Assembly (NCBI RefSeq): GCF_001983935.1
Contig: NZ_CP017641.1
Span: 6,171,001 to 6,235,000 of the forward strand
Direction of reading: 5' to 3'
Length of the DNA stretch: 64,000 nt
Origin: Fuerstiella marisgermanici
GTDB taxonomy: Bacteria > Planctomycetota > Planctomycetia > Planctomycetales > Planctomycetaceae
Numbering within the stretch: position 1 is the first letter of the stretch; the number at the start of each line of letters is the position of its first letter. Made by a program: the position numbers and the translations under genes. The notes under the pieces were generated by a model. It had not been told where the DNA came from and made no database searches. It saw only the letters and a program-made list of their open reading frames with translations. This document shows, one piece after another, positions 45,751-54,338 of the stretch.

Positions 45751-46929
45751 CTACATCGCCTGCTCAAAACCGGCCGACAGCAACTTTGAATAGCCAGCTC
45801 GCAACGGGCGAACGTCGTAGCCTTTCCCCTGCAGAATTTCGGCCACCATTAACACCCGACCGCCGGCCGCGCAATGCAGATAGATCGGTTTATCCTTCGG
45901 CAGGTGCTTTTTCAATTCTGCTGTGAGCGTCCCTGACTTGAAGGCACTTAGCGGCACCAGACGGGCGTCCTCCAAATGGCCTTCGTCCCATTCGTCCTGT
46001 TCACGAACATCCAGCAACACAGCTCGCTTTTTGTCGACGTGACTTTTGACGACGTCCAACTCGTCCGTGGTGTGGCCATGCTCAGTGAAAGTTGTGGCAG
46101 GCACCTTCACCGCCGCCTTTGCCGCTTTTTCCTGAGCTTTCGACACGTCCGGATTAGGAGCCGACTTGCCTTCCACGTCGCCGCGAATCCACTTCACCGC
46201 CGCAGTCAGGGAATCCAGAAACCGCTGGTCAGCCCACGTTGAAGGGTTGTGGCCGAGATTGTTCACATAGACTTTGCCGTCACCGTACGACTTCACCCAT
46301 GCCACGGGCACGTGATTGGGTTCGGCCGGTTCACACTTTTCCATGTTCAGACTCATCAGCACGCGAACTTTTTCAGGCTGCCAGTTCTTGTACTTGTAGA
46401 TCTCGTCACGAACCTCAAATTCTTTGCCAAACGGTTTCATCGTAGGATGTTCGGGTTCGTGAACGGAGATCGTGACCGTGTTGCCGGCTGTCCACGGGTG
46501 CGAAACGAAACTGCCGCCGACCATATCCCAATAGGGCTCGTAATCTTTGTAAGTGTCCGTCGCTGAATGAACTCCGATGAAGCCATGCCCCTTTTGTTTG
46601 AGCCATGTGTTCAAAAAGTAGTCGAGGTCAGCTTCAGCGATCGGCAGTTTGCCCGTCGTGTAAAACATCACGACGTCGTACTTCTGCAGATTTTCTTTTG
46701 TGAAATCGGATTCGGCATCCTGAGTACAGTCGACCGTAAACAGTTCCGTCTTCTGACCAAGCTGCACCATGGCGATTTCCGAAGGTGACAGGTTCTGCTC
46801 TTGCCGAGTGACCGAACCGTGCTTATACCCAACACTTTGAGTCAGCATCAGAATCCGCGACTTTTCGGCCGCGAACGAAGTTGCGGAAAGAGCAAGCAGC
46901 AGCGAACAGGTGAGCAGTTTTCTGAACAT
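45751..46929 (-). CDS. Exported ThuA-domain protein fused to a rhodanese domain
   Basis: ATG 46929 begins a clear signal peptide (FRKLLTCSLLLALSATSFAA); the longer open frame to 47148 lacks support. The 392-residue protein has a ThuA/glutamine-amidotransferase-like domain (about residues 24-240: ILMLTQSVGYKHGSV, YDVVMFYTTGKLPI, GHGFIGVHSATDTY, NNLGHNPSTW). A Lys/Ala-rich linker follows, then a rhodanese domain (about 285-392) with LLDVREQDEWDEGH and the active loop LHCAAGGR (Cys near 354). ThuA proteins act on sugars in planctomycetes by inference; rhodanese domains move sulfane sulfur. Both motifs are intact. Confidence 0.88.
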   Translation of the reverse strand: MFRKLLTCSLLLALSATSFAAEKSRILMLTQSVGYKHGSVTRQEQNLSPSEIAMVQLGQKTELFTVDCTQDAESDFTKENLQKYDVVMFYTTGKLPIAEADLDYFLNTWLKQKGHGFIGVHSATDTYKDYEPYWDMVGGSFVSHPWTAGNTVTISVHEPEHPTMKPFGKEFEVRDEIYKYKNWQPEKVRVLMSLNMEKCEPAEPNHVPVAWVKSYGDGKVYVNNLGHNPSTWADQRFLDSLTAAVKWIRGDVEGKSAPNPDVSKAQEKAAKAAVKVPATTFTEHGHTTDELDVVKSHVDKKRAVLLDVREQDEWDEGHLEDARLVPLSAFKSGTLTAELKKHLPKDKPIYLHCAAGGRVLMVAEILQGKGYDVRPLRAGYSKLLSAGFEQAM

Positions 46930-47029
46930 CGACAGAACTCCGATACGTAAGTAGTAAAAGCTCGATGAGTTTAACCGCAGGCTGAGGCGAAAGAAACTGT
47001 TGTCGTCTGCAGCCGTCATCAGGATATGA

Positions 47030-47575
47030 ATGTCTATGAAGACGTGGGTTCTGCTGCTTCGCGGCATCAACGTTGGCGGTCGCAACGTGCTGCCGATGAA
47101 GGAATTGGCCGCTGGCCTGGCGTCTCTGAAGATGCTGAATGTTCGCACCTACATTCAAAGCGGCAACGTCGTGTTTCAGTTCAAAGAAAAGCTGCCGAAG
47201 TCGCTGAATAAGCGGATCGCAGACTCCATTGAAGAGCGCCACGGATTTCGTCCTGGCACGTTTATCCTCAGTTCCGAGGCACTTGAAGAGACGATCGCCG
47301 CAAATCCGTTTCCTAAAGCCACGGGCGATCCAAAATCGTTGCACTGCTTCTTTCTTGCCGAGCGCGTGAAAACGATGCCCCGCGATCAGTTAAACGAGTT
47401 GGCATCTGCCACAGAAAAGTGGCGACTAATCAACCAGACATTCTATTTGCATGCACCGGACGGAGTCGGTCGGTCAAAACTGGCAGCAAGAGTGGAGAAA
47501 ACTCTGGGTGCACCCACCACCGCTCGCAACTGGAAGACAGTGTTGAAGCTGAGCGACATGGTGCGAGCAACGTAA
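47030..47575 (+). CDS. DUF1697 protein
   Basis: The 181-residue protein starts MKTWVLLLRGINVGGRNVLPM (second ATG; the first, at 47030, is two codons earlier), which is the hallmark of DUF1697, and continues with RTYIQSGNVVFQF, RPGTFILSSEALEE and C-terminal ARNWKTVLKL. The family is widespread and of unknown biochemical role. It is convergent with the SGNH hydrolase gene, separated by 59 bases. Confidence 0.9.
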   Translation: MSMKTWVLLLRGINVGGRNVLPMKELAAGLASLKMLNVRTYIQSGNVVFQFKEKLPKSLNKRIADSIEERHGFRPGTFILSSEALEETIAANPFPKATGDPKSLHCFFLAERVKTMPRDQLNELASATEKWRLINQTFYLHAPDGVGRSKLAARVEKTLGAPTTARNWKTVLKLSDMVRAT

Positions 47576-47634
47576 CGTGAACAGTCCCCGCAGCCCGGCC
47601 GTTTGAAGTGCCGAGCTGCTTCCGACATCTGCAT

Positions 47635-48447
47635 CTACTTGCTGGCTCGTTCGCGTAACAGTGGCGCCAGGTACTTGGCCGTTTCGTCCGCGATGACGTT
47701 ATACCCCGCCAGGTTCGGATGCCTGTCGCCGTACCAACCAGGCAGGTGGCCGAGAATTCCGTCCAGTTCGTTATCCATGATCTCAACGCTTGGCCCACGA
47801 ACATACGGCTTCACCAGTGCATGGTATTTCGCAGGAATCTTCTCAAGCGGATAGCGGCGATAGTTCAGCATGTTGTGCCCTTTTTTCAGCTCGGCCGCAT
47901 AGCGAGGATAGATGTCGAACACCGGCAGCCCTTCTTTTTCCGCGACCTGCCTGACCAGCGCGTTAATTTCATCACTGACTTCTTCGTTGGCGAAGGGGAT
48001 CACTGTCATCGGGATCAGCTTTGCGTCAGGATGATCCTTCCGCAGTCGAGCCAGTAAGTCGTGAAAGTCTTTCGGGAAGTTGGTTGTGAAGTCTTCCCGC
48101 TTTGCACGATCATTCAGTCCGTAACGAATGAAGATATAATCGATGCCCGGCAGTTTTTCACCGTTGCGTTTGTAGCGGCCGGAATCGAACAGCCGTTTGA
48201 TGTACTCACCACTTTGGCTGGAATTGACCACGTGACACGGTGGCAGATCTTCTTCTGCCGCCAGCAGCATTTCGAGTACCGTTTCCAGATGCGGACCTTC
48301 AGGCTGCAGCCTTCGCGGCACACTGCCTTCGGTGGTGCTGTCGCCCAACAGCAGAATTTGAACCTTGCCTTCGTGCTCGGCACGTGTGCTGCACGGCAAA
48401 ACCAGACACACGACCAGCGTCAGCAAAACGCGATTGATAAACTTCAC
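47635..48447 (-). CDS. Exported SGNH/GDSL hydrolase
   Basis: The 270-residue protein starts at GTG 48447 with a signal peptide (NRVLLTLVVCLVLPCSTRA). Block I is ILLLGDSTTEG (Ser37), block III is FIRYGLNDRAKRE (Asn oxyanion residue), and block V is GDRHPNLAGYNVIAD (Asp and His). These are the residues of the SGNH esterase fold. Such enzymes are frequent in planctomycetes with sulfatases for polysaccharide deacetylation; the substrate here is unknown. Divergent from the ECF sigma gene. Confidence 0.88.
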   Translation of the reverse strand: MKFINRVLLTLVVCLVLPCSTRAEHEGKVQILLLGDSTTEGSVPRRLQPEGPHLETVLEMLLAAEEDLPPCHVVNSSQSGEYIKRLFDSGRYKRNGEKLPGIDYIFIRYGLNDRAKREDFTTNFPKDFHDLLARLRKDHPDAKLIPMTVIPFANEEVSDEINALVRQVAEKEGLPVFDIYPRYAAELKKGHNMLNYRRYPLEKIPAKYHALVKPYVRGPSVEIMDNELDGILGHLPGWYGDRHPNLAGYNVIADETAKYLAPLLRERASK

Positions 48448-48676
48448 AGCATATTCCCTTGGTGTTGTGACGAGCTGGACCGACGATCTTCACCGCCGAG
48501 TGCTCATTCAAATTGTCAAATTCGTGTTATCTCAGCCGACGCGAGGAATTTCCAGCAATGTGCCATGCAGTGGTGATGGAATGCTTGATTGATGTTGCTC
48601 TGCCTGTTGTGCTGTCCGCCCCGCAAATGATCGGGACACGCAACGTTTAAAACCGGGGCCAGCGGAACTAACGTAC

Positions 48677-49264
48677 ATGCTGAGTGATCAACAGTTTGCC
48701 GAGTTGATGGCAAAAACGCGAAGCGGAGACCAGGACGCGGCTCGAGAACTGGTGCGACAGTATGAGCCGGAAATCCGTCGAGCCGCTCGACTGCGACTAA
48801 CCGATCCGCGGCTGCGCCGAATTGTCGATTCGATCGATATCTGCCAGTCTGTCTTCGGCCGCTTTTTTAAGAGTGCCACCGATGGCAGCTTTGACCTGGA
48901 AAAACCCGAACAGCTTCTGGTGCTGCTGACCACGATGACGCGAAACCGCATCATCGACGAGCATCGCCGCCAGACGACGCAAAAGCGGAATCGTCCGGAG
49001 CCCGACGGTCGGCCCTTCGACCCCTGCAGTGTCATTGAAGACAGCCCAGGTCCGCGCACCGCCGCCGCTGCTCGCGAATTGCTGTCTGAGGTTCGATCTC
49101 GGTTAACGGCCGACGAGCTGCAAATTGCAGATCTTCGAAACGCCGGGAAGTCGTGGGAGGAAGTGGCCACCGAATTGAGCGAATCGGCCGACGGACTCCG
49201 CAAGCGGCTGGAACGGGCTCTGGATCGGGTTCGCGCGGAGATTGAAGCTTCGCCAATCGGTTGA
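48677..49264 (+). CDS. ECF-type RNA polymerase sigma factor
   Basis: The 195-residue protein has the sigma-2 region (VRQYEPEIRRAARLRLTDPR, SIDICQSVFGRFF) and a sigma-4 region (LTADELQIADLRNAGKSWEEVATELSESADGLRKRLERAL, given here only to place the HTH at about residues 145-185). No sigma-3 is present, and no anti-sigma factor is nearby. The gene is followed by a TPR-containing Ser/Thr kinase on the same strand; linked ECF sigma/kinase pairs are a known planctomycete arrangement in which the kinase is thought to control the sigma factor. Confidence 0.9.
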   Translation: MLSDQQFAELMAKTRSGDQDAARELVRQYEPEIRRAARLRLTDPRLRRIVDSIDICQSVFGRFFKSATDGSFDLEKPEQLLVLLTTMTRNRIIDEHRRQTTQKRNRPEPDGRPFDPCSVIEDSPGPRTAAAARELLSEVRSRLTADELQIADLRNAGKSWEEVATELSESADGLRKRLERALDRVRAEIEASPIG

Positions 49265-49373
49265 GGGTGGGCGGAAGCCCGCATTTTCGATTTTCTTTGT
49301 CCGAACAGCCAACAGACTGCGTTTACCCAAAGGAAACGCACTTCCGCAAGAACGACAGCGTGGAGCCAAAACG

Positions 49374-52364
49374 ATGGCAGACGATGGTGCCCTGAAATCT
49401 GACAGCATTCTGATCGAACAACAACGCCGCTGGCACGCTGGTGATCATGTGCGCGTTGAGGCACTGCTAAGCGACATCGATACTCAGGCGCTTGGCCCGG
49501 AAGCCGTTCTGGACGTGATTTATTCCGAAGTCCTGCTGCGCGAAGACCTGCTTCAGGAAGACCTGACCGTTGACGCGATGGAGCAGGAATACCTGAACCG
49601 TTTTCCGGAATTCAGCAAACTCGTGTCCCGACAGTTTCAGGTCCACCGAGCACTCCAGTCGTCCGATCCGTACGATGCGAAGGGAGACACGGGGCCGGAC
49701 ACCGCAGTGACGTTGCCTGCCCGACGCCGCGAATCTGACCAAGCAACAACAGCTGCACAAACCGCACCGCAGACCGTGCAGATTCCAGGATTCCAGTTGC
49801 TGGAAGTCGCGGGGAAGGGCGGCAGCGGAATTGCGTACCGAGCTCTCGACGAAAAACTGAACCGCATTGTCGCCGTCAAGCTGTTGATCGGCCCCGACGC
49901 ACGAGACGAACACAGCAGTCGACAACTACTCCGCGAAGCCGAAGCTGCCGCCTCGTTAGTCCATCCGATGATCGTGCAGATCTATCAGGTAGGTGAAGCA
50001 GGGGGCTCACCGTTTTTGGTCATGGAGTTCATCGACGGCGGAACACTCGCGAAGCGACTGCAGGAAGGCCCGCTGCCGGTCGCGGAAGCTGTCGACACGG
50101 CTTACAAGATTTCTCAGGCTGTCCAGTACGCTCACGACCAGGGCATCATTCATCGCGACTTAAAACCCGGCAACGTGCTGCTGGATTCTGCCGGCGAACC
50201 TCACGTGTGCGACTTCGGACTGGCTCGCCGACTGGACGCCGAACACACGCTGCACGCGACCGGCGACGTGCTGGGAACGCCAGCCTACATGCCGCCGGAA
50301 CAAGCGCGAGGCGAAACGGCCAACGAACGATCGGACGTCTATTCAGTGGGCGCGATTCTGTACGAATTGCTGTGCGGTCGGTCTCCGTTCCAGGCGGCGA
50401 CACCGTGGGAAATTCTGCATCAGGTCATGACCGATAACCCGGCTCCGCTGCGGCAGCTAAACTCCGCGTTGCCGAAGGACCTCGAAACGATTTGCGAACG
50501 ATGTCTGGAGAAAGATCCGGCTCGCCGATATGCGTCAGCGCGGGAACTGGCCGATGAACTCAGGCGATTCACAGCCGGACAGCCGATCAATGCCAGGCCG
50601 GTCGGGCGAGTGCAGCGACTATTCAAGTGGTGTCGCCGCAACCCCAGCATGGCTGCTTTAGCAGGCGTCGTTGCTGTAACGCTGCTGGGGGCGGCGATAG
50701 TTTCGACTCTGTCGCAGCGGAAGGTCGCCGAAGCGCTGGGCGACACAAAACAGGCCCTCGCAAAAGCCGAAGGCCAGCGCGACCTTGCGTTAAGTGCCAT
50801 GAACGATTTGGTGCATCGCGTGTACGACGACCTCACCAAACGTGAAGCGACTCTGGAAGCTCGCGGCCAGGTATTGGACGCCGCCATCGACGGCCTGCAG
50901 GAGATCATCGACGAAGGTGGCGACAGCGAAAGCACTCGACTGACCAAGACCAAGGCACATACGCGGCGAGCGTACATCTATTCTCAACTGGCCCAGCACG
51001 AAGAATCGGAAGCTCAACATCGGCTGGCGATCGAAACCGGCAAGACATTGACCAGCCAGGACGGAAAGTACCAGCTCGCTCAGGTCATGGCGAATTTCGC
51101 GCAATTCTTTTTACGTGTCGCGAAGTTTGACGATGCAAAAGAAATCGCCGAGCAGACAATCGCGTACACCGAAACGCTATTGGACGCAGACCCGGACAGC
51201 CTCGATTTGCAAAACGTTGTTATGCAATGCAGGTCCAGGCTGGCGACCGTTAAAGCCCAGAAGGAAGGGTCCGCAGCCGCAATCGACATGCGACGCGAAG
51301 TCCACGAAACGTGTGTCGCGTTGCATGAAGCATGGCCGGAAGCAACGAAACAGAACATCACTCAGGATCTGCTGAACATCAAACTGGATCTGATTGCGGC
51401 GTGTTTACAGGTAGGTCTCTTCACAGAAGCAGAGACCTATCTGTTGGAATCACTGGAACTACTAGAAGACCGCAATCCGGAAGAGACAGAAGACGTTCAG
51501 GTGCGTCGCCTGTACTACACAATGCTTGGTGATCTGGCCACCACCCAGTTCGCGCACATGGAATACGATGACACATACAAAACGCTCAAGAAAGCGGTCG
51601 ACGGCTACGCCCACGTGGTCGAAGCCGAAGTCGGCCGTCCGGGTCCGCAGCTGCGAGCGGGCGGTTTGCACCAGAAAATGGCCGCCTGCCTAAAGGCGAT
51701 GGGGCGACTTGAAGAAGCGAAGCTGCACACGCAAAAGCAGATCGATCACTATCGAGAAGGCCTGAAGATCGGCGGCGAAGCCTACAACCCTCAACGCTAC
51801 GCCATTGCCGTTGGCTTGATGAGCATGGCCGAACTGCACGCGCGCGAAGGCGATTACCGATCCGCCATGAAAGCCTGGCAGGATGCCGCTGATATTGTGG
51901 AACCAATCGTTGAACAGTACCAAGCACAAGATGACTGGAACGGCATGAAGCACATGGTTCAACTATTTGCCGGTGTCCTCAAGGAAGACTCTGAAGCAGC
52001 GCCGGAAGACGTCGCCGCATTTGATCTGGCTTTGCAGGCATGGGCGGCCGCCGACAAAGGGAATCTCAGCATTTTCGAAACCAACGAACAGAAGCTGATT
52101 GATGGACCGGCAAACGCCGCCTCACCCGTCACAAAATTACAGCTTCAGTTCCTGCTGGCGACGACGTACGGGCTACAACACCGAGCGATCGTAAATGGCT
52201 CACCCAATGACAAGGATGACGCTGCGGCTGCCGCGAAAAAGTGCATTGAAGCCATCAATGCCGCCAAAGCACTGGGGGCCGACCCCATGCTTCCGGTAGC
52301 AGCGCCGGAATTCGACACTCTGCGTCAAACCGACGAGTTCAGAGCCGCGTTTCCGGTCATGTGA
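49374..52364 (+). CDS. Ser/Thr protein kinase with TM helix and TPR-like sensor part
   Basis: ATG 49374 has GGAG upstream; the open frame from 49242 overlaps the sigma gene and is not supported. The 996-residue protein has an about 140-residue helical lead. The kinase domain (about 145-410) has GKGGSGIAYRA, VAVKLL, HRDLKPGN, DFGLARR and PPEQARGE. A basic/hydrophobic membrane segment follows near 436-456 (NPSMAALAGVVAVTLLGAAI), then about 540 residues with TPR-like helical pairs. It is positioned 109 bases after the ECF sigma gene and on the same strand, so the two are likely co-transcribed. Confidence 0.92.
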   Translation: MADDGALKSDSILIEQQRRWHAGDHVRVEALLSDIDTQALGPEAVLDVIYSEVLLREDLLQEDLTVDAMEQEYLNRFPEFSKLVSRQFQVHRALQSSDPYDAKGDTGPDTAVTLPARRRESDQATTAAQTAPQTVQIPGFQLLEVAGKGGSGIAYRALDEKLNRIVAVKLLIGPDARDEHSSRQLLREAEAAASLVHPMIVQIYQVGEAGGSPFLVMEFIDGGTLAKRLQEGPLPVAEAVDTAYKISQAVQYAHDQGIIHRDLKPGNVLLDSAGEPHVCDFGLARRLDAEHTLHATGDVLGTPAYMPPEQARGETANERSDVYSVGAILYELLCGRSPFQAATPWEILHQVMTDNPAPLRQLNSALPKDLETICERCLEKDPARRYASARELADELRRFTAGQPINARPVGRVQRLFKWCRRNPSMAALAGVVAVTLLGAAIVSTLSQRKVAEALGDTKQALAKAEGQRDLALSAMNDLVHRVYDDLTKREATLEARGQVLDAAIDGLQEIIDEGGDSESTRLTKTKAHTRRAYIYSQLAQHEESEAQHRLAIETGKTLTSQDGKYQLAQVMANFAQFFLRVAKFDDAKEIAEQTIAYTETLLDADPDSLDLQNVVMQCRSRLATVKAQKEGSAAAIDMRREVHETCVALHEAWPEATKQNITQDLLNIKLDLIAACLQVGLFTEAETYLLESLELLEDRNPEETEDVQVRRLYYTMLGDLATTQFAHMEYDDTYKTLKKAVDGYAHVVEAEVGRPGPQLRAGGLHQKMAACLKAMGRLEEAKLHTQKQIDHYREGLKIGGEAYNPQRYAIAVGLMSMAELHAREGDYRSAMKAWQDAADIVEPIVEQYQAQDDWNGMKHMVQLFAGVLKEDSEAAPEDVAAFDLALQAWAAADKGNLSIFETNEQKLIDGPANAASPVTKLQLQFLLATTYGLQHRAIVNGSPNDKDDAAAAAKKCIEAINAAKALGADPMLPVAAPEFDTLRQTDEFRAAFPVM

Positions 52365-52504
52365 TTGACAAATACACTCCCATTTCCGCAGGAACCGCCA
52401 CTTCTGTCGAAAAGCGGACGAATGCCCTTGAAGCGGTTCGGATGGAACAGTACACGTCCCGTCTGACTTGACTTCTTCAGCATTCCTCAATCCGTTCCGA
52501 CATC

Positions 52505-54298
52505 ATGGCCGTACTGCTGCAACTTCTGGATGGCGTTAAGAACTATGGCGACCAGGCTCTCCTGGATGGCGCCAGCGTCACAATTCACGATGGCGTGAAA
52601 GTCGGCTTTATTGGGCGTAACGGAGCCGGCAAGTCAACTCTGCTGCGCATTCTGCTCGGCAATGAAGAACTTGACAGTGGCGAAGTCATCCGCGGTTCTC
52701 ACCTGAAAGTCGGCTATCTGCGTCAGCATGACCCGTTCGAACCCGCCGAATCAGCTCTCGACTTCTTAATGCGAGACAGCGGGCAGCCCGATTGGAAATG
52801 CGGTGAAGTCGCAGGACAGTTCGAACTCAAAGGCGATTACCTGAACGGCCCGGTCAAGGATCTTTCCGGCGGCTGGCAGACGCGAGTCAAACTGGCGGCG
52901 CTGCTGCTGCACGATCCGAATCTGTTGATGCTGGACGAACCGACCAACTTTCTGGACCTGCGAACCCAAATTCTGCTGGAACACTTCCTCGTGAATTTTC
53001 CGGCTTCATGCTTAATCGTGTCGCACGATCGAGCCTTCCTGACGGCGACCTGCGACCAAACCCTGGACCTGTCGCGCGGCAAGCTGACGTTGTACAACGG
53101 CAAGATTGGCCCTTATCTGGAAAAGCTGGAAGAGGACAAGATCCGCGACGAACGCACGAACGCTGCCGTGATCTCCAAACAAAAACAGCTGCAGCGCTTT
53201 ATCGAAAAGAACAAAGCTCGAGCGACCTCAGCCAGCCAGGCTCGTTCCAAGCAGAAACAACTGGACCGACTTCAAACGAAAGAAATCGAAGTTGATCTTC
53301 CGACGGCGTCCATCAAGGCTCCTGTCGTGGAACCGCGTCAGGGACCGGCCGTGCGGTGCCTGGACCTGTCGATTGGGTATCCGGATCACACCGTCGCCAC
53401 CGGCGTCGATGTGGAAGTGGATCATCAACAGCGAGCCGCCATCGTGGGCGACAACGGCCAGGGAAAAACGACGCTGCTGCGAACGCTGGTCGATTCGCTG
53501 CAGCCGATTGAAGGGCAGGTGAAGTGGGGTTACGGCTGCAAGATTGGCACGTACGCCCAACACGTATACACGACGCTGCCGCAGGATCAGACGGTTCTGG
53601 AGTACCTCGAATACAACTCAATGCCCGGCATCACAACTCAGGACTGCCTGAATGTGGCCGGTGCACTGCTGTTCCGAGGGGCTCATGTGCACAAGCCAAT
53701 CAAAGTGCTGTCCGGTGGCGAACGTGCTCGAGTCTGCATGGCTGGCCTGCTGCTGGGCGATTACAACGTTCTGATTCTTGACGAACCAGGCAACCACCTT
53801 GATGTCGAAACGGTTGAAGCACTGGCGACCGCTTTGCTGAACTACCAGGGCACTGTCCTGTTCACCAGCCACGATCGCCACTTCGTCAAACGCATTGCCA
53901 CCAACGTGATCGAAGTCAGCAACGGTCGAGCTCGAAACTACGGCGGCGATTACGATTCCTATGTGTATTCGGTCAACAAGGAAATCGAAGAAGGCGAACG
54001 AGAACGTTCCGGTGGCAAAATGGCCACACCGCCAGCGGGCAAAGCTGGCGCGTCCGGAAAATCGAAGGCATCAATGTCGGGCAAAGAGCAGCACAATGCC
54101 CGCAAGCAGCTGCGTAATCTGGAAAAGTCGATCGCCCGCCTCGACGAGCAGCGCAAAGCTTTGAACGCCGACATGCTGAAAGAATCCGACGCAGCAAAGG
54201 CCATGGATCTACACAACCAGATCAACGCCATTCAGGTCGAACTAAGTGCGGCCGAAGAAAAATGGTGCGAGCTGTCCGAGGAACTCGGCGATTGGTAG
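52505..54298 (+). CDS. uup: ABC-F ATPase (Uup-like)
   Basis: The 597-residue protein has two nucleotide-binding domains and no membrane part. NBD1 has GRNGAGKST, LSGGWQTRVKLAAL and LDEPTNFLD; NBD2 has GDNGQGKTT, LSGGERARVCMAGL and LDEPGNHLD. The interdomain linker is rich in charged residues, and a C-terminal coiled coil (about 525-597) matches Uup. ABC-F proteins act on the ribosome or, for Uup, on branched DNA and translation. In NBD2 the usual DEPTNHLD has Gly for Thr. It starts at ATG 52505. Confidence 0.9.
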   Translation: MAVLLQLLDGVKNYGDQALLDGASVTIHDGVKVGFIGRNGAGKSTLLRILLGNEELDSGEVIRGSHLKVGYLRQHDPFEPAESALDFLMRDSGQPDWKCGEVAGQFELKGDYLNGPVKDLSGGWQTRVKLAALLLHDPNLLMLDEPTNFLDLRTQILLEHFLVNFPASCLIVSHDRAFLTATCDQTLDLSRGKLTLYNGKIGPYLEKLEEDKIRDERTNAAVISKQKQLQRFIEKNKARATSASQARSKQKQLDRLQTKEIEVDLPTASIKAPVVEPRQGPAVRCLDLSIGYPDHTVATGVDVEVDHQQRAAIVGDNGQGKTTLLRTLVDSLQPIEGQVKWGYGCKIGTYAQHVYTTLPQDQTVLEYLEYNSMPGITTQDCLNVAGALLFRGAHVHKPIKVLSGGERARVCMAGLLLGDYNVLILDEPGNHLDVETVEALATALLNYQGTVLFTSHDRHFVKRIATNVIEVSNGRARNYGGDYDSYVYSVNKEIEEGERERSGGKMATPPAGKAGASGKSKASMSGKEQHNARKQLRNLEKSIARLDEQRKALNADMLKESDAAKAMDLHNQINAIQVELSAAEEKWCELSEELGDW

Positions 54299-54338
54299 GA
54301 TTGGCGTTCGACGACCGCACTTCGTAGAAAAGGCCAAC

